Assembly: GCA_036397035.1 (NCBI GenBank) | Contig: DASWJS010000007.1 | Span: 124,001 to 188,000 of the forward strand | DNA: 64,000 bases | Direction: 5' to 3' | Source: DASWJS01 sp036397035 | Lineage (GTDB): Bacteria > Actinomycetota > AC-67 | Part shown: one piece after another, positions 24,509 to 30,016 of the stretch | How positions within the stretch are numbered: the stretch's first letter is position 1 | Layout: every line of letters starts with the position of its first letter | Notes under the pieces: generated by a model | Database searches by the model: none | Told to the model about the DNA's origin: nothing | Seen by the model: only the letters and a program-made list of their open reading frames with translations | Position numbers and translations under genes: made by a program

Positions 24509-25276
24509 GTGGGAACCGTCCGGGTCGACGTTCGCGGCGCCGTGCGGGTGCTCGTCATCGAGCGCCCCGAGGTGCACAACTGCGTCGACCCCGCCACGGC
24601 GATCGCGATCGGCGAGGCGATCGACGCCTTCGCCGGCGACGCCGAGGCCCACGTCCTGGTCGTGACCGGCGAGGAAACGGCCGCGTTCTGCACCGGCGCG
24701 GACCTCCGCGCGGCCGACGGATTGCTCTCCCACGCCTACGCCGAGCGCGGCAGTCCGCTCGGCTTCGGGCGCCTTGACCCCGGCAAGCCGACCATCGCCG
24801 CGATCGAGGGCTACTGCTTCGCCGGAGGGATGGAGCTGGCGGCGTGGTGCGACGTTCGCGTCGCGGCGGCCGGCGCGACCTTCGGCGCGCTCAACCGCCG
24901 CTTCGGCGTCCCCTTCATCGACGGCGGGACCCAGCGCTTCCCGCGGCTCGTCGGCACGGGCAACGCGCTCTACGTCGTCGAGACCGGCGCTCGCTTCGAC
25001 GCCGAGCGCGCACGCGCGATGGGCTTCGTCCAGGAGGTCGTCCCCGACGGCCAGGCGCTGGCCCGGGCACTCGAGCTGGCCGAGCGCATTGCCGCCTATC
25101 CCAACCAGGGCGCCATCCGGGCCGACCGCGCCTCGATCCTGGACCCCGAGGCCCTGGACGCCGGCATCCTGCGCGAATCCGAACGCGGCCGCCCCACCAC
25201 CGCCGACGCCGGCATGGCCGCGGGCCTTCGAGCCTTCGACGAAGGAAGGCGCCCCCAGCCGCCTGAGGCCCGCTGA
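24509..25276 (+). CDS. Enoyl-CoA hydratase/isomerase (crotonase) family protein
   Basis: A 255-residue crotonase-fold protein with the oxyanion-hole segments AAFCTGADLRA and EGYCFAGGMELAAWCDVRVAA. The first catalytic glutamate position is kept in GGMEL; the second position holds aspartate in FGVPFIDGGTQRLP-like context (FIDGGTQR). It might be a hydratase, isomerase or a related acyl-CoA enzyme. GTG start at 24509. It ends 13 bp before the direct repeat marking the mobile island, so it was originally the upstream neighbour of the whiB7 promoter. Confidence 0.8.
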   Translation: MGTVRVDVRGAVRVLVIERPEVHNCVDPATAIAIGEAIDAFAGDAEAHVLVVTGEETAAFCTGADLRAADGLLSHAYAERGSPLGFGRLDPGKPTIAAIEGYCFAGGMELAAWCDVRVAAAGATFGALNRRFGVPFIDGGTQRFPRLVGTGNALYVVETGARFDAERARAMGFVQEVVPDGQALARALELAERIAAYPNQGAIRADRASILDPEALDAGILRESERGRPTTADAGMAAGLRAFDEGRRPQPPEAR

Positions 25277-25288
25277 CGCGGCGCCGCT

Positions 25289-25302
25289 GAAAAGGCGTTG
25301 AC
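25289..25302. repeat. Left 14-bp flanking direct repeat (target duplication)
   Basis: GAAAAGGCGTTGAC here is identical to 29376-29389, immediately outside the two ends of the inverted repeats of the island. It reads as a target-site duplication made on insertion, and it equals the A-rich tract plus -35 part of the whiB7 promoter. Confidence 0.85.
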
Positions 25303-25320
25303 GGGACAGGAGATAGAGGG
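25303..25320 (+). repeat. Left terminal inverted repeat of the island
   Basis: Eighteen bases, perfectly complementary to 29358-29375. Confidence 0.85.
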
Positions 25321-25388
25321 TGGTCCACTTCATCGAAGATGCTGCCCAGGGGATCGTGTCCTGCCAACCCCCTCTACCATGCGAGGAT

Positions 25389-25511
25389 ATGTCGATCGAA
25401 ATCGTTGGTGGCCCCCTTCACGGACGCATCGAAGAAGTGACCCGCCTCGACATCACACATGCGGTTAGCAACGACACGGGCGCGGTTGAAACTGTACGAA
25501 GTAATATTTGA
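25389..25511 (+). CDS. Small unknown protein in the island
   Basis: A 40-residue reading frame from ATG 25389 (GCGAGGAT just upstream): starts SIEIVGGPLHGRIEEV. Short proteins beginning with IVGGPLDGR-like sequences occur in phages and plasmids, but I can give no function. Its TGA overlaps a TTG that opens the next frame, so either the two are coupled or one longer gene has been frameshifted. Confidence 0.4.
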   Translation: MSIEIVGGPLHGRIEEVTRLDITHAVSNDTGAVETVRSNI

Positions 25512-25771
25512 ATCGCGACGGAGCCTCGCTCGTCAGGACGGTATTTTTCCGAAGCAACCCGATACTCGCCTTCAACCAGTTAGTTGATCAGACCGACGGT
25601 GATGAGCAGGAAGGAATGATGCACCTTTTCGAGGGTGCCGTAATGGCAATACGAAATCCGGGCGGTCATTCCTTTCCCGAGGGTCCTGAGCAGAGAGCAA
25701 TCGAATACATCTCTTTGCTAAGCCTTCTCGCGTACAGGGTGCAAGAGGCCCAGCGTCAGAAGTCGCCATAG
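25508..25771 (+). CDS. C-terminal part of a TIGR02391 (Ymh)-like protein, probably a fragment
   Basis: An 87-residue frame opened by TTG 25508. The segment EQEGMMHLFEGAVMAIRNPGGHS followed by EYISLLSLLAYRV corresponds to the conserved end of the TIGR02391 family, found in phages and mobile elements, in which RNPxxH is the best-preserved motif. Family members are about 250 residues long, so the N-terminal part is missing here. Function of the family is unknown. Confidence 0.45.
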   Translation: MNRDGASLVRTVFFRSNPILAFNQLVDQTDGDEQEGMMHLFEGAVMAIRNPGGHSFPEGPEQRAIEYISLLSLLAYRVQEAQRQKSP

Positions 25772-25979
25772 AGGAAGCGAGGTTCCCCTCTCTGCCAAGA
25801 AAGAGGCGCATCCCAAGCCACGAAAATCAATGAGATCGTTCAACAGAAGCTCATCACGAGGGTGCCGCCATTCGCAAAGCGTTCCAATGCACCGGATGCG
25901 GGATGCGAAGTCCGCGCCTGATCTGGGAGCAATACAGCGACGAAAGCCCCGTCGCAGCCATCAGCCTGCCGCTACGCCC
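25772..25979. other. Intergenic DNA in the island, no supported gene
   Basis: A run of about 200 bp between convergent genes with no ORF that looks like protein and no clear hairpin. Confidence 0.4.
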
Positions 25980-26435
25980 CTACTTCAACCGCACCCGCGT
26001 CCCGACCTTCCACCAGCCGTAGCCGGTCGCCTTCACGGTCATTGTGATTGTCTCGCCCTTTATGAAGTCCGGCCCGAACGTCGAGTCTGCGTAGTATCCT
26101 CCGCTCGCCCCGACGCCCGTCGTTTCCGATCGCCACGTCGATTCTCGGCCCACCCATTCCGACTCGATTCGCCCTGCGAAAGCAGCCACCCAGTCAGGTG
26201 CGCCGGTCGTCTCACTCAATCCGTCCGCCCGATACGACAGCTGCGTAGAAGTCATTACCGCCTTCGCAACCTTTACCTTCATCGTGCAACCGGCGTCCTC
26301 CGGCGCGTGTCCCTCACACACGTACCACTTGTACCTCCCATTGCGCGTGTAGTACGTGGACTTCTCCACGGCCGACTCGGCCACCGGCACTGCCCCACCG
26401 AACGCGAGCACAGCGCAGCACAGGGCAGCCACCAC
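25980..26435 (-). CDS. Secreted protein of unknown function (island)
   Basis: A 151-residue protein from GTG 26435: a signal peptide (VVAALCCAVLAFGGAVPVAES) then a beta-rich mature part with YKWYVCEGHAPEDAGCTMKVKVAKAVM (a cysteine pair likely disulfide-bonded), DWVAAFAGRIESEWVGRES and a C-terminal GYGWWKVGTRVRLK. No family recognised. It sits 32 bp downstream of another secreted gene on the same strand, so the two probably form one operon. The frame stays open upstream but overlaps the previous gene and lacks a signal peptide there. Confidence 0.6.
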   Translation of the reverse strand: MVAALCCAVLAFGGAVPVAESAVEKSTYYTRNGRYKWYVCEGHAPEDAGCTMKVKVAKAVMTSTQLSYRADGLSETTGAPDWVAAFAGRIESEWVGRESTWRSETTGVGASGGYYADSTFGPDFIKGETITMTVKATGYGWWKVGTRVRLK

Positions 26436-26467
26436 TCTACGACGGTGACCCTCCCGCCAGCCCCGTC

Positions 26468-27118
26468 CTAGGACTCTGGCGGCGTTGAACACCTTAGTTT
26501 CCAGAGCTTCGGCCACACTGCGCCCTTCGTTTTCTTCGTACCGTTCTCGAACCACCAGTGCCCGATTACCTTACCCCGGTACGTCCGCAACTGCGTCGTC
26601 GTACACGTCCAACTTGTGTTACCGTAGTGGAAGTCCCGCGTATCCGGACCTACGGTCCGCGCCTCCATTGTCTCCCACGATCCATCACTCCTCTTCCGCT
26701 GAATCTTCAACACCAGCTTAGAGGTGTCCACGTTCGACGAGCAGTCCAACGTTCCGTAGTTGTGGAATATACGACGCTCTCCATACCCGTCGTCCCCACT
26801 CTCGTACTCTCCGTAGAACACAGTATCCTTCGGCGTGCACGCTCCCGTGTTCTGAGTCTCCTGGACTGGCACATCCGGCGGAAGCTCACTCCCTGCTGGT
26901 TGCGGGTCTAGCGCATCCGTGTACAAGTCTGCGTTCACCAACAACATCTCATCGCCCTCTTCGCCGGTCTCCGCGCCGCCACAGGTCGGCGGCAACAGAA
27001 CGAACGCCGGTGGCGGCCCTGGGTCTACGTCGCAGATCGGGTCATCGGCACGGGCCGAATCCGGCAAGACCATCGTCGCCATAACTAGCACAACGACCGC
27101 AGCGCGAAGTGGTTTCAC
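26468..27118 (-). CDS. Secreted protein of unknown function, operon partner (island)
   Basis: A 216-residue protein from GTG 27118 with GGGGGAAC just before it. It has a signal peptide (VVLVMATMVLPDSARA-D), a Pro/Glu-rich linker and a mature domain with FYGEYESGDDGYGERRIFHNYGTLDCSS, KLVLKIQRKRSDGSWETM, SWTCTTTQLRTYRGKVIGHWWFENG and a cysteine near the end. Paired cysteines and repeated Trp/Tyr point to a beta-sandwich outside the cell. Base composition is clearly lower in GC than host genes. No family recognised. Confidence 0.6.
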   Translation of the reverse strand: MKPLRAAVVVLVMATMVLPDSARADDPICDVDPGPPPAFVLLPPTCGGAETGEEGDEMLLVNADLYTDALDPQPAGSELPPDVPVQETQNTGACTPKDTVFYGEYESGDDGYGERRIFHNYGTLDCSSNVDTSKLVLKIQRKRSDGSWETMEARTVGPDTRDFHYGNTSWTCTTTQLRTYRGKVIGHWWFENGTKKTKGAVWPKLWKLRCSTPPES

Positions 27119-27347
27119 GAAAGTTCCCCCTTGTCTCCCGCCCGGACCTGTCTCCGGGACGAGCGGGACTCTAAGCACTCCGTTCCGCCCACGTCGACGT
27201 CCACCTTTGGACATTTTTCGCCATCCACTCGGGCCGTCCACCATTTCCGACCGGGCAGTCACGAATGACCGCTTCGCCCAAGACCGAACCCAGGGTGGTC
27301 ACCTTCGGTGCCGATTCCTTCGCGGCCCCCTAGCGCGGCGCTCACCA

Positions 27348-27391
27348 CTGTCAAGGCACCCCTTCGGGCGGGCTGCGCCCGGCCTTGACAG
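27348..27391. repeat. 10-bp inverted repeat with internal hairpin
   Basis: CTGTCAAGGC (27348-27357) and GCCTTGACAG (27382-27391) are perfectly complementary, with a second GC-rich hairpin between them. It lies upstream of the transposase remnant and may be a terminator or a leftover element end. Confidence 0.5.
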
Positions 27392-27447
27392 CGGCTCCCA
27401 CGCGCCGCGCCTTTTCCCCATCGGGGCGCCCTCGACGCCGCGCTCGG

Positions 27448-27470
27448 GTGAGCCAACGGTATCGTTACCC
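27448..27470 (+). repeat. IS1595-type end sequence, inner copy
   Basis: Twenty-three bases from GTGAGC to GTTACCC, identical except for one base to 29295-29317 in the same orientation. The last seven bases also form a palindrome with GGGTAAC at 27477-27483 (6-bp centre). Confidence 0.55.
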
Positions 27471-27697
27471 TAAGAAGGGTAACAACACCAACGGGGTTGA
27501 GAACTTCTGGAGCCTGTTGAAGCGAGCCTTGAAGGGCACCTACGTTCAGGTCGCGCCCTTCCACTTTCCGCTACTTGGACGAGCGCTCGTTCACGTTCAA
27601 CGAGCGCGACCAGAACGACTTCGGGCGCTTCGCGACGGTGCTCGCTGCGGTATCGGGGCGTCGGCTGACCTACGAGGCGCTGATAGGCAAGGCCTAG
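27471..27697 (+). pseudogene. IS1595 (ISXO2-like) transposase, C-terminal remnant with frameshift
   Basis: The reading frame encodes NNTNGVENFWSLLKRALKGTYVQVAPFHF, the conserved catalytic end of ISXO2-like DDE transposases. Near 27563 the frame breaks; one register over it continues as RYLDERSFTFNERD and runs to a TAG at 27695-27697. The N-terminal two-thirds are absent, and an IS-end-like sequence lies directly upstream. The gene cannot be functional. It converges with a small minus-strand gene ending at 27694. Confidence 0.75.
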
Positions 27698-27843
27698 GCC
27701 CCGCGCTTCTTCTGCTTCTCGTACGCCTCGGCCCTGCGGTCGATCTCCTTCTTCGGGACCGACACGAGTCGCCTAGCCAATTCTAGGAACCGCTCGAAGG
27801 GGGCCGTCTTAGACTCGCCGCGATCTTTGCCGGGTGGGTTCAA
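27694..27843 (-). CDS. Small conserved protein, second gene of a two-gene unit
   Basis: A 49-residue basic protein from TTG 27843, which overlaps the stop of the preceding gene (TTGA). The core APFERFLELARRLVSVPKKEIDRRA is a pattern I have seen in many short bacterial proteins near mobile elements; no function is established that I know of. The overlapped two-gene layout with small products resembles a toxin-antitoxin pair, but neither product matches a known toxin. Confidence 0.5.
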   Translation of the reverse strand: MNPPGKDRGESKTAPFERFLELARRLVSVPKKEIDRRAEAYEKQKKRGA

Positions 27844-28067
27844 GCGGCCCCCTCGTCCAGGCTCACATCTTCTGCTGGCCAGGGAATGCCTTCCGGGTCG
27901 CGACCCTCTCGAAGGGCGTCCTGCCACTCCTCCTCGGAGCACAGCCAGACCACCGGGAAGTCATGACCCTCGGACTCGATCCCTGTGAGCGCGCGCCGGG
28001 GGTGCCGTTCGCCGAACGCGTTGATCGCAACGACGATCTCGCCAGGGGCGATGTCCGCATTCCGCAC
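27840..28067 (-). CDS. Small acidic protein, first gene of a two-gene unit
   Basis: A 75-residue acidic protein from ATG 28067: PGEIVVAINAFGERHPRRALTGIESEGHDFPVVWLCSEEEW then DPEGIPWPAEDV. It overlaps the following gene by 4 bp. No family name recognised. The upstream region leads to the DUF5343 promoter in the opposite direction. Confidence 0.5.
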   Translation of the reverse strand: MRNADIAPGEIVVAINAFGERHPRRALTGIESEGHDFPVVWLCSEEEWQDALREGRDPEGIPWPAEDVSLDEGAA

Positions 28068-28141
28068 GTGAGTATCATGGATATGCCCCGGCTAGTCTCG
28101 CAAGGCACTCTCAGAAAAAGTCCCTGCGGCGTAGGTTCTTC

Positions 28142-28185
28142 TTGACGGCGTATATTCCGTGGCGTACACTAACGGAATATACGCC
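28142..28185 (+). promoter_or_regulatory. Promoter with overlapping 13-bp inverted repeat (operator)
   Basis: TTGACG (28142-28147), a 17-bp spacer and TACACT (28165-28170) form a near-consensus vegetative promoter. GGCGTATATTCCG (28147-28159) and CGGAATATACGCC (28173-28185) are perfect inverted repeats that straddle the -10 element, and a degenerate third half-site CGGAATACGCC follows at 28187-28197. This is the layout of a repressor-controlled promoter. It drives the DUF5343 gene starting at 28221; the repressor is not identified. Confidence 0.75.
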
Positions 28186-28220
28186 TCGGAATACGCCGAG
28201 ACCGCCACGGAGGCATAGTC

Positions 28221-28901
28221 ATGGACGACACGCAGAGCCCGGAGCCGGGAACCTTCTCGCCTCCCTACAACATCCCCTGGGGGACGTTTCTGAGCACCAT
28301 CGAGAAGGTGGCCGAGGATCTTCCGAACAAGATCGACCGAAGCTACCTGGGCACCCGTTCGGGCAACGAGCAGACCTACCTCATCGCGGCCTTCAAGGGG
28401 TTCAGGCTGATCTACGACGATGGGCGTGTCAGCGACGAACTTCGAGAACTGGCCGCAGACGCCGACGCGCGACCGGGTCGGATCGCTGACCTCCTACGTC
28501 GTTGTTACCCCGATGCGACGAAGCTCGGCGAGACCAACGCAACTATGGGGGAACTGGAAGAGGCGTTCAGTCAGGCGTATCCGCGCATCACGGGCGCGTC
28601 CCGCACGAAGGCAATCCGCTTCTACTTGGCCGCAAGCGACTACGCGAGCGTGCCCAAGAGTCCCCTATGGAAGGTGGCGAAAAAGGCCCCGTCTGCCGGA
28701 GGCGGCAAGCGCGGCGGCCGTCGTGGGACGAAGGTTGACCCCGTGCCGCGAGAGGTTCCCGCTCGCGCCTCGAACCACCGGCATCGCTACCTCGACATGC
28801 TCCTGAAGAAGGCCGAAGGGGCCGACGAGCTAGACGAGAGCCTGCTCAATCGGATTGAGAAACTTCTCGGCGAGCCGACGACGGAGGGGGGGAACTCATG
28901 A
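28221..28901 (+). CDS. DUF5343 family protein
   Basis: A 226-residue protein. The start SPPYNIPWGTFLSTIEKVAEDLPNKID, then LIAAFKGFRLIYDDGRVSDELREL, IADLLRRCYPD, a threonine-rich GETNATMGELEEAF and ASRTKAIRFYLAASDYA match DUF5343, a winged-helix-like domain common in mobile and defence-associated gene sets. The middle is lysine- and glycine-rich and the end is a charged helix. It could be DNA-binding, possibly the island's own regulator acting on the inverted repeat upstream; this is inference. It has its own promoter and terminator. Confidence 0.75.
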   Translation: MDDTQSPEPGTFSPPYNIPWGTFLSTIEKVAEDLPNKIDRSYLGTRSGNEQTYLIAAFKGFRLIYDDGRVSDELRELAADADARPGRIADLLRRCYPDATKLGETNATMGELEEAFSQAYPRITGASRTKAIRFYLAASDYASVPKSPLWKVAKKAPSAGGGKRGGRRGTKVDPVPREVPARASNHRHRYLDMLLKKAEGADELDESLLNRIEKLLGEPTTEGGNS

Positions 28902-28955
28902 GGTAGCCCGAAGCGACCGGGCCACGATCCGGTCAAGAAGCGAACACTTGAAGTC

Positions 28956-28995
28956 TGAGGGAGTCGGGTTGCAGCTCGACTCCCTCACTATTGTC
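28956..28995 (+). terminator. Terminator after the DUF5343 gene
   Basis: A perfect 10-bp stem GAGGGAGTCG/CGACTCCCTC with a 10-base loop, extended by a T-A pair and followed by CTATTGT. Confidence 0.75.
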
Positions 28996-29067
28996 GGCGG
29001 TCGGAGGCTGGAGGGCAAGTGATACCCTCTTCAAAGCAGCATCAACCAATCACGGAGGAGCGAAGCG

Positions 29068-29289
29068 GTGAGCACCCCAGGTCCTCAGGCATGGCGGAAT
29101 CAAATCTTCCAGGCCAATCAGGCAAACGTGGGAGGGGTTGTTCGACGGAGCCGCTCAGACGTCGACACCCTTGGTGGAGGCATAGCCGCCATCGTCGCGG
29201 ACGCTCGGTCGCGCAACTTCCACGTGATTGAAACCGGTGGCCAGGTGGTGATTCTCTGCCACCAGGGGGAGATAGTGATTCACTGCTAG
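29068..29289 (+). CDS. Small unknown protein (island)
   Basis: A 73-residue protein from GTG 29068 with GGAGGAG ten bases upstream. The sequence has NQIFQANQANVGGVVRRSRSDVD, then a C-terminal beta-like segment FHVIETGGQVVILCHQGEIVIHC. No transmembrane helix or known motif; function unknown. It is the last gene before the right end of the island. Confidence 0.55.
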   Translation: MSTPGPQAWRNQIFQANQANVGGVVRRSRSDVDTLGGGIAAIVADARSRNFHVIETGGQVVILCHQGEIVIHC

Positions 29290-29294
29290 AGCAG

Positions 29295-29317
29295 GTGAGT
29301 CAACGGTATCGTTACCC
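29295..29317 (+). repeat. IS1595-type end sequence, outer copy
   Basis: GTGAGTCAACGGTATCGTTACCC, one mismatch from the copy at 27448-27470, same orientation. It lies 40 bp inside the island's right end. A 7-bp palindrome AGGTCAG-G-CTGACCT follows at 29323-29337. Confidence 0.55.
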
Positions 29318-29357
29318 TTCTTAGGTCAGGCTGACCTGCGTCAAGGGGTGGTTCCCC

Positions 29358-29375
29358 CCCTCTATCTCCTGTCCC
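29358..29375 (-). repeat. Right terminal inverted repeat of the island
   Basis: Perfect reverse complement of 25303-25320. Confidence 0.85.
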
Positions 29376-29413
29376 GAAAAGGCGTTGACCCGCTGGGGGT
29401 GTCCTGGCATACT
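29376..29413 (+). promoter_or_regulatory. whiB7 promoter with AT-rich WhiB7 box, overlapped by the right direct repeat
   Basis: AAAA (29377-29380), 4 bp, TTGACC (29385-29390), a 17-bp spacer and CATACT (29408-29413). WhiB7 is known to activate promoters that have an A/T-rich stretch just upstream of the -35 element, including its own. The first 14 bases are the right copy of the island's direct repeat, so the promoter survived the insertion but everything upstream of the A-tract was replaced. Confidence 0.75.
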
Positions 29414-29460
29414 CCCCGGACCGGGCAAAGGGTCCGGCGAAGGAGCGCACCATAACCACG

Positions 29461-29616
29461 ATGAGAAACGAGACGATCTATCGGAACGGCGCCGCCGCGC
29501 TCGCCTGTGCGCGCGTGAAGACGCCCGCTTTCGATCTCACGACCTCGTGGATGGTCGGAGACCGCGCCAAGGCCCAGCACCCGCCGGCGCCCGGACCGTG
29601 GGAGGCATCTCGCTAA
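29461..29616 (+). CDS. Upstream ORF in the whiB7 leader
   Basis: A 51-codon frame from ATG 29461 to TAA 29614-29616 beginning MRNETIYRNGAAALACARVK. It lies about 40 bases after the predicted transcription start and just before an intrinsic terminator. Its GGAG site is 15 bases from the ATG, unusually far, so initiation may be weak. In known whiB7 leaders, translation of a short upstream ORF controls whether the terminator forms; this fits that role rather than making a useful protein. Confidence 0.6.
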   Translation: MRNETIYRNGAAALACARVKTPAFDLTTSWMVGDRAKAQHPPAPGPWEASR

Positions 29617-29638
29617 GGATCCTCACCCACCAACCCCG

Positions 29639-29670
29639 GGCCATCGGCGAAACCGATGGCCTTTCTGTTT
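29639..29670 (+). terminator. Intrinsic terminator (attenuator) upstream of whiB7
   Basis: GGCCATCGG (29639-29647), loop CGAAA, CCGATGGCC (29653-29661), then TTTCTGTTT. It lies between the upstream ORF and whiB7. An upstream hairpin (CCGGACC 29416-29422 with GGTCCGG 29431-29437) has a competing partner CCGGACC at 29591-29597, so alternative folds are possible. Confidence 0.8.
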
Positions 29671-29730
29671 CCCCGGAACACCCGCACCACAGGATCGACG
29701 CAACACCAGGCAACGAAGGAGGTGGAGCAC

Positions 29731-30012
29731 GTGCAGAAGCTCGAAACGCGATGGACCGACGCCGCCTGCGCGACGGGGGACGCCCGTCTGCTCCACCTGT
29801 TCTTCAGTGAGGAGCAGGGGGAGATCGACGAGGCGAAGCTGATCTGCCAGGAGTGCCCCCTCCGGGTCCCGTGCCTCGCGGGAGCAACGGAGCGGGGCGA
29901 GCCGTGGGGAGTCTGGGGCGGTCAGCTCTTCGACCGCGGCGAGGTCATCCCCCAGAAGCGCAAGCGGGGACGGCCCCGGAAGGACGAGCCGCGCGTCGTC
30001 GAGGTCGCGTGA
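29731..30012 (+). CDS. whiB7: WhiB7-type antibiotic-resistance regulator
   Basis: A 93-residue WhiB protein with cluster ligands C13, C39, C42 and C48, the GVWGG turn at 60-64 and a C-terminal AT-hook RGRPRK at 79-84, the combination that defines WhiB7. In mycobacteria and streptomycetes WhiB7 binds the housekeeping sigma factor and A/T-rich promoter DNA to turn on efflux, ribosome-protection and drug-modifying genes when translation is inhibited. The GTG at 29731 has AAGGAGG eight bases before it; the earlier in-frame ATG at 29656 lies within the terminator stem and is unlikely. The MFS gene follows 4 bp after the stop. Confidence 0.9.
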   Translation: MQKLETRWTDAACATGDARLLHLFFSEEQGEIDEAKLICQECPLRVPCLAGATERGEPWGVWGGQLFDRGEVIPQKRKRGRPRKDEPRVVEVA

Positions 30013-30016
30013 CCTC

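Larger units (their letters stand above)
25303..29375. mobile_element. 4.07-kb mobile island with 18-bp terminal inverted repeats
   Basis: The left end GGGACAGGAGATAGAGGG (25303-25320) is the exact reverse complement of 29358-29375, and each end abuts one copy of the 14-bp direct repeat. The interior has lower GC and different codon habits than its surroundings and contains small unknown genes, two secreted proteins, a DUF5343 gene and a broken IS1595-type transposase. No intact transposase or integrase is visible, so it may be mobilised in trans. The long 14-bp duplication is unusual for insertion sequences, most of which duplicate 2-9 bp. The uninterrupted target would place the crotonase gene directly upstream of the whiB7 promoter. 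Confidence 0.85.

Noticed and set aside
25830..26471. 213-codon plus-strand frame across the start of the secreted gene pair
   Set aside because: Antisense to a protein with a signal peptide; the frame lacks a ribosome-binding site and coherent sequence.
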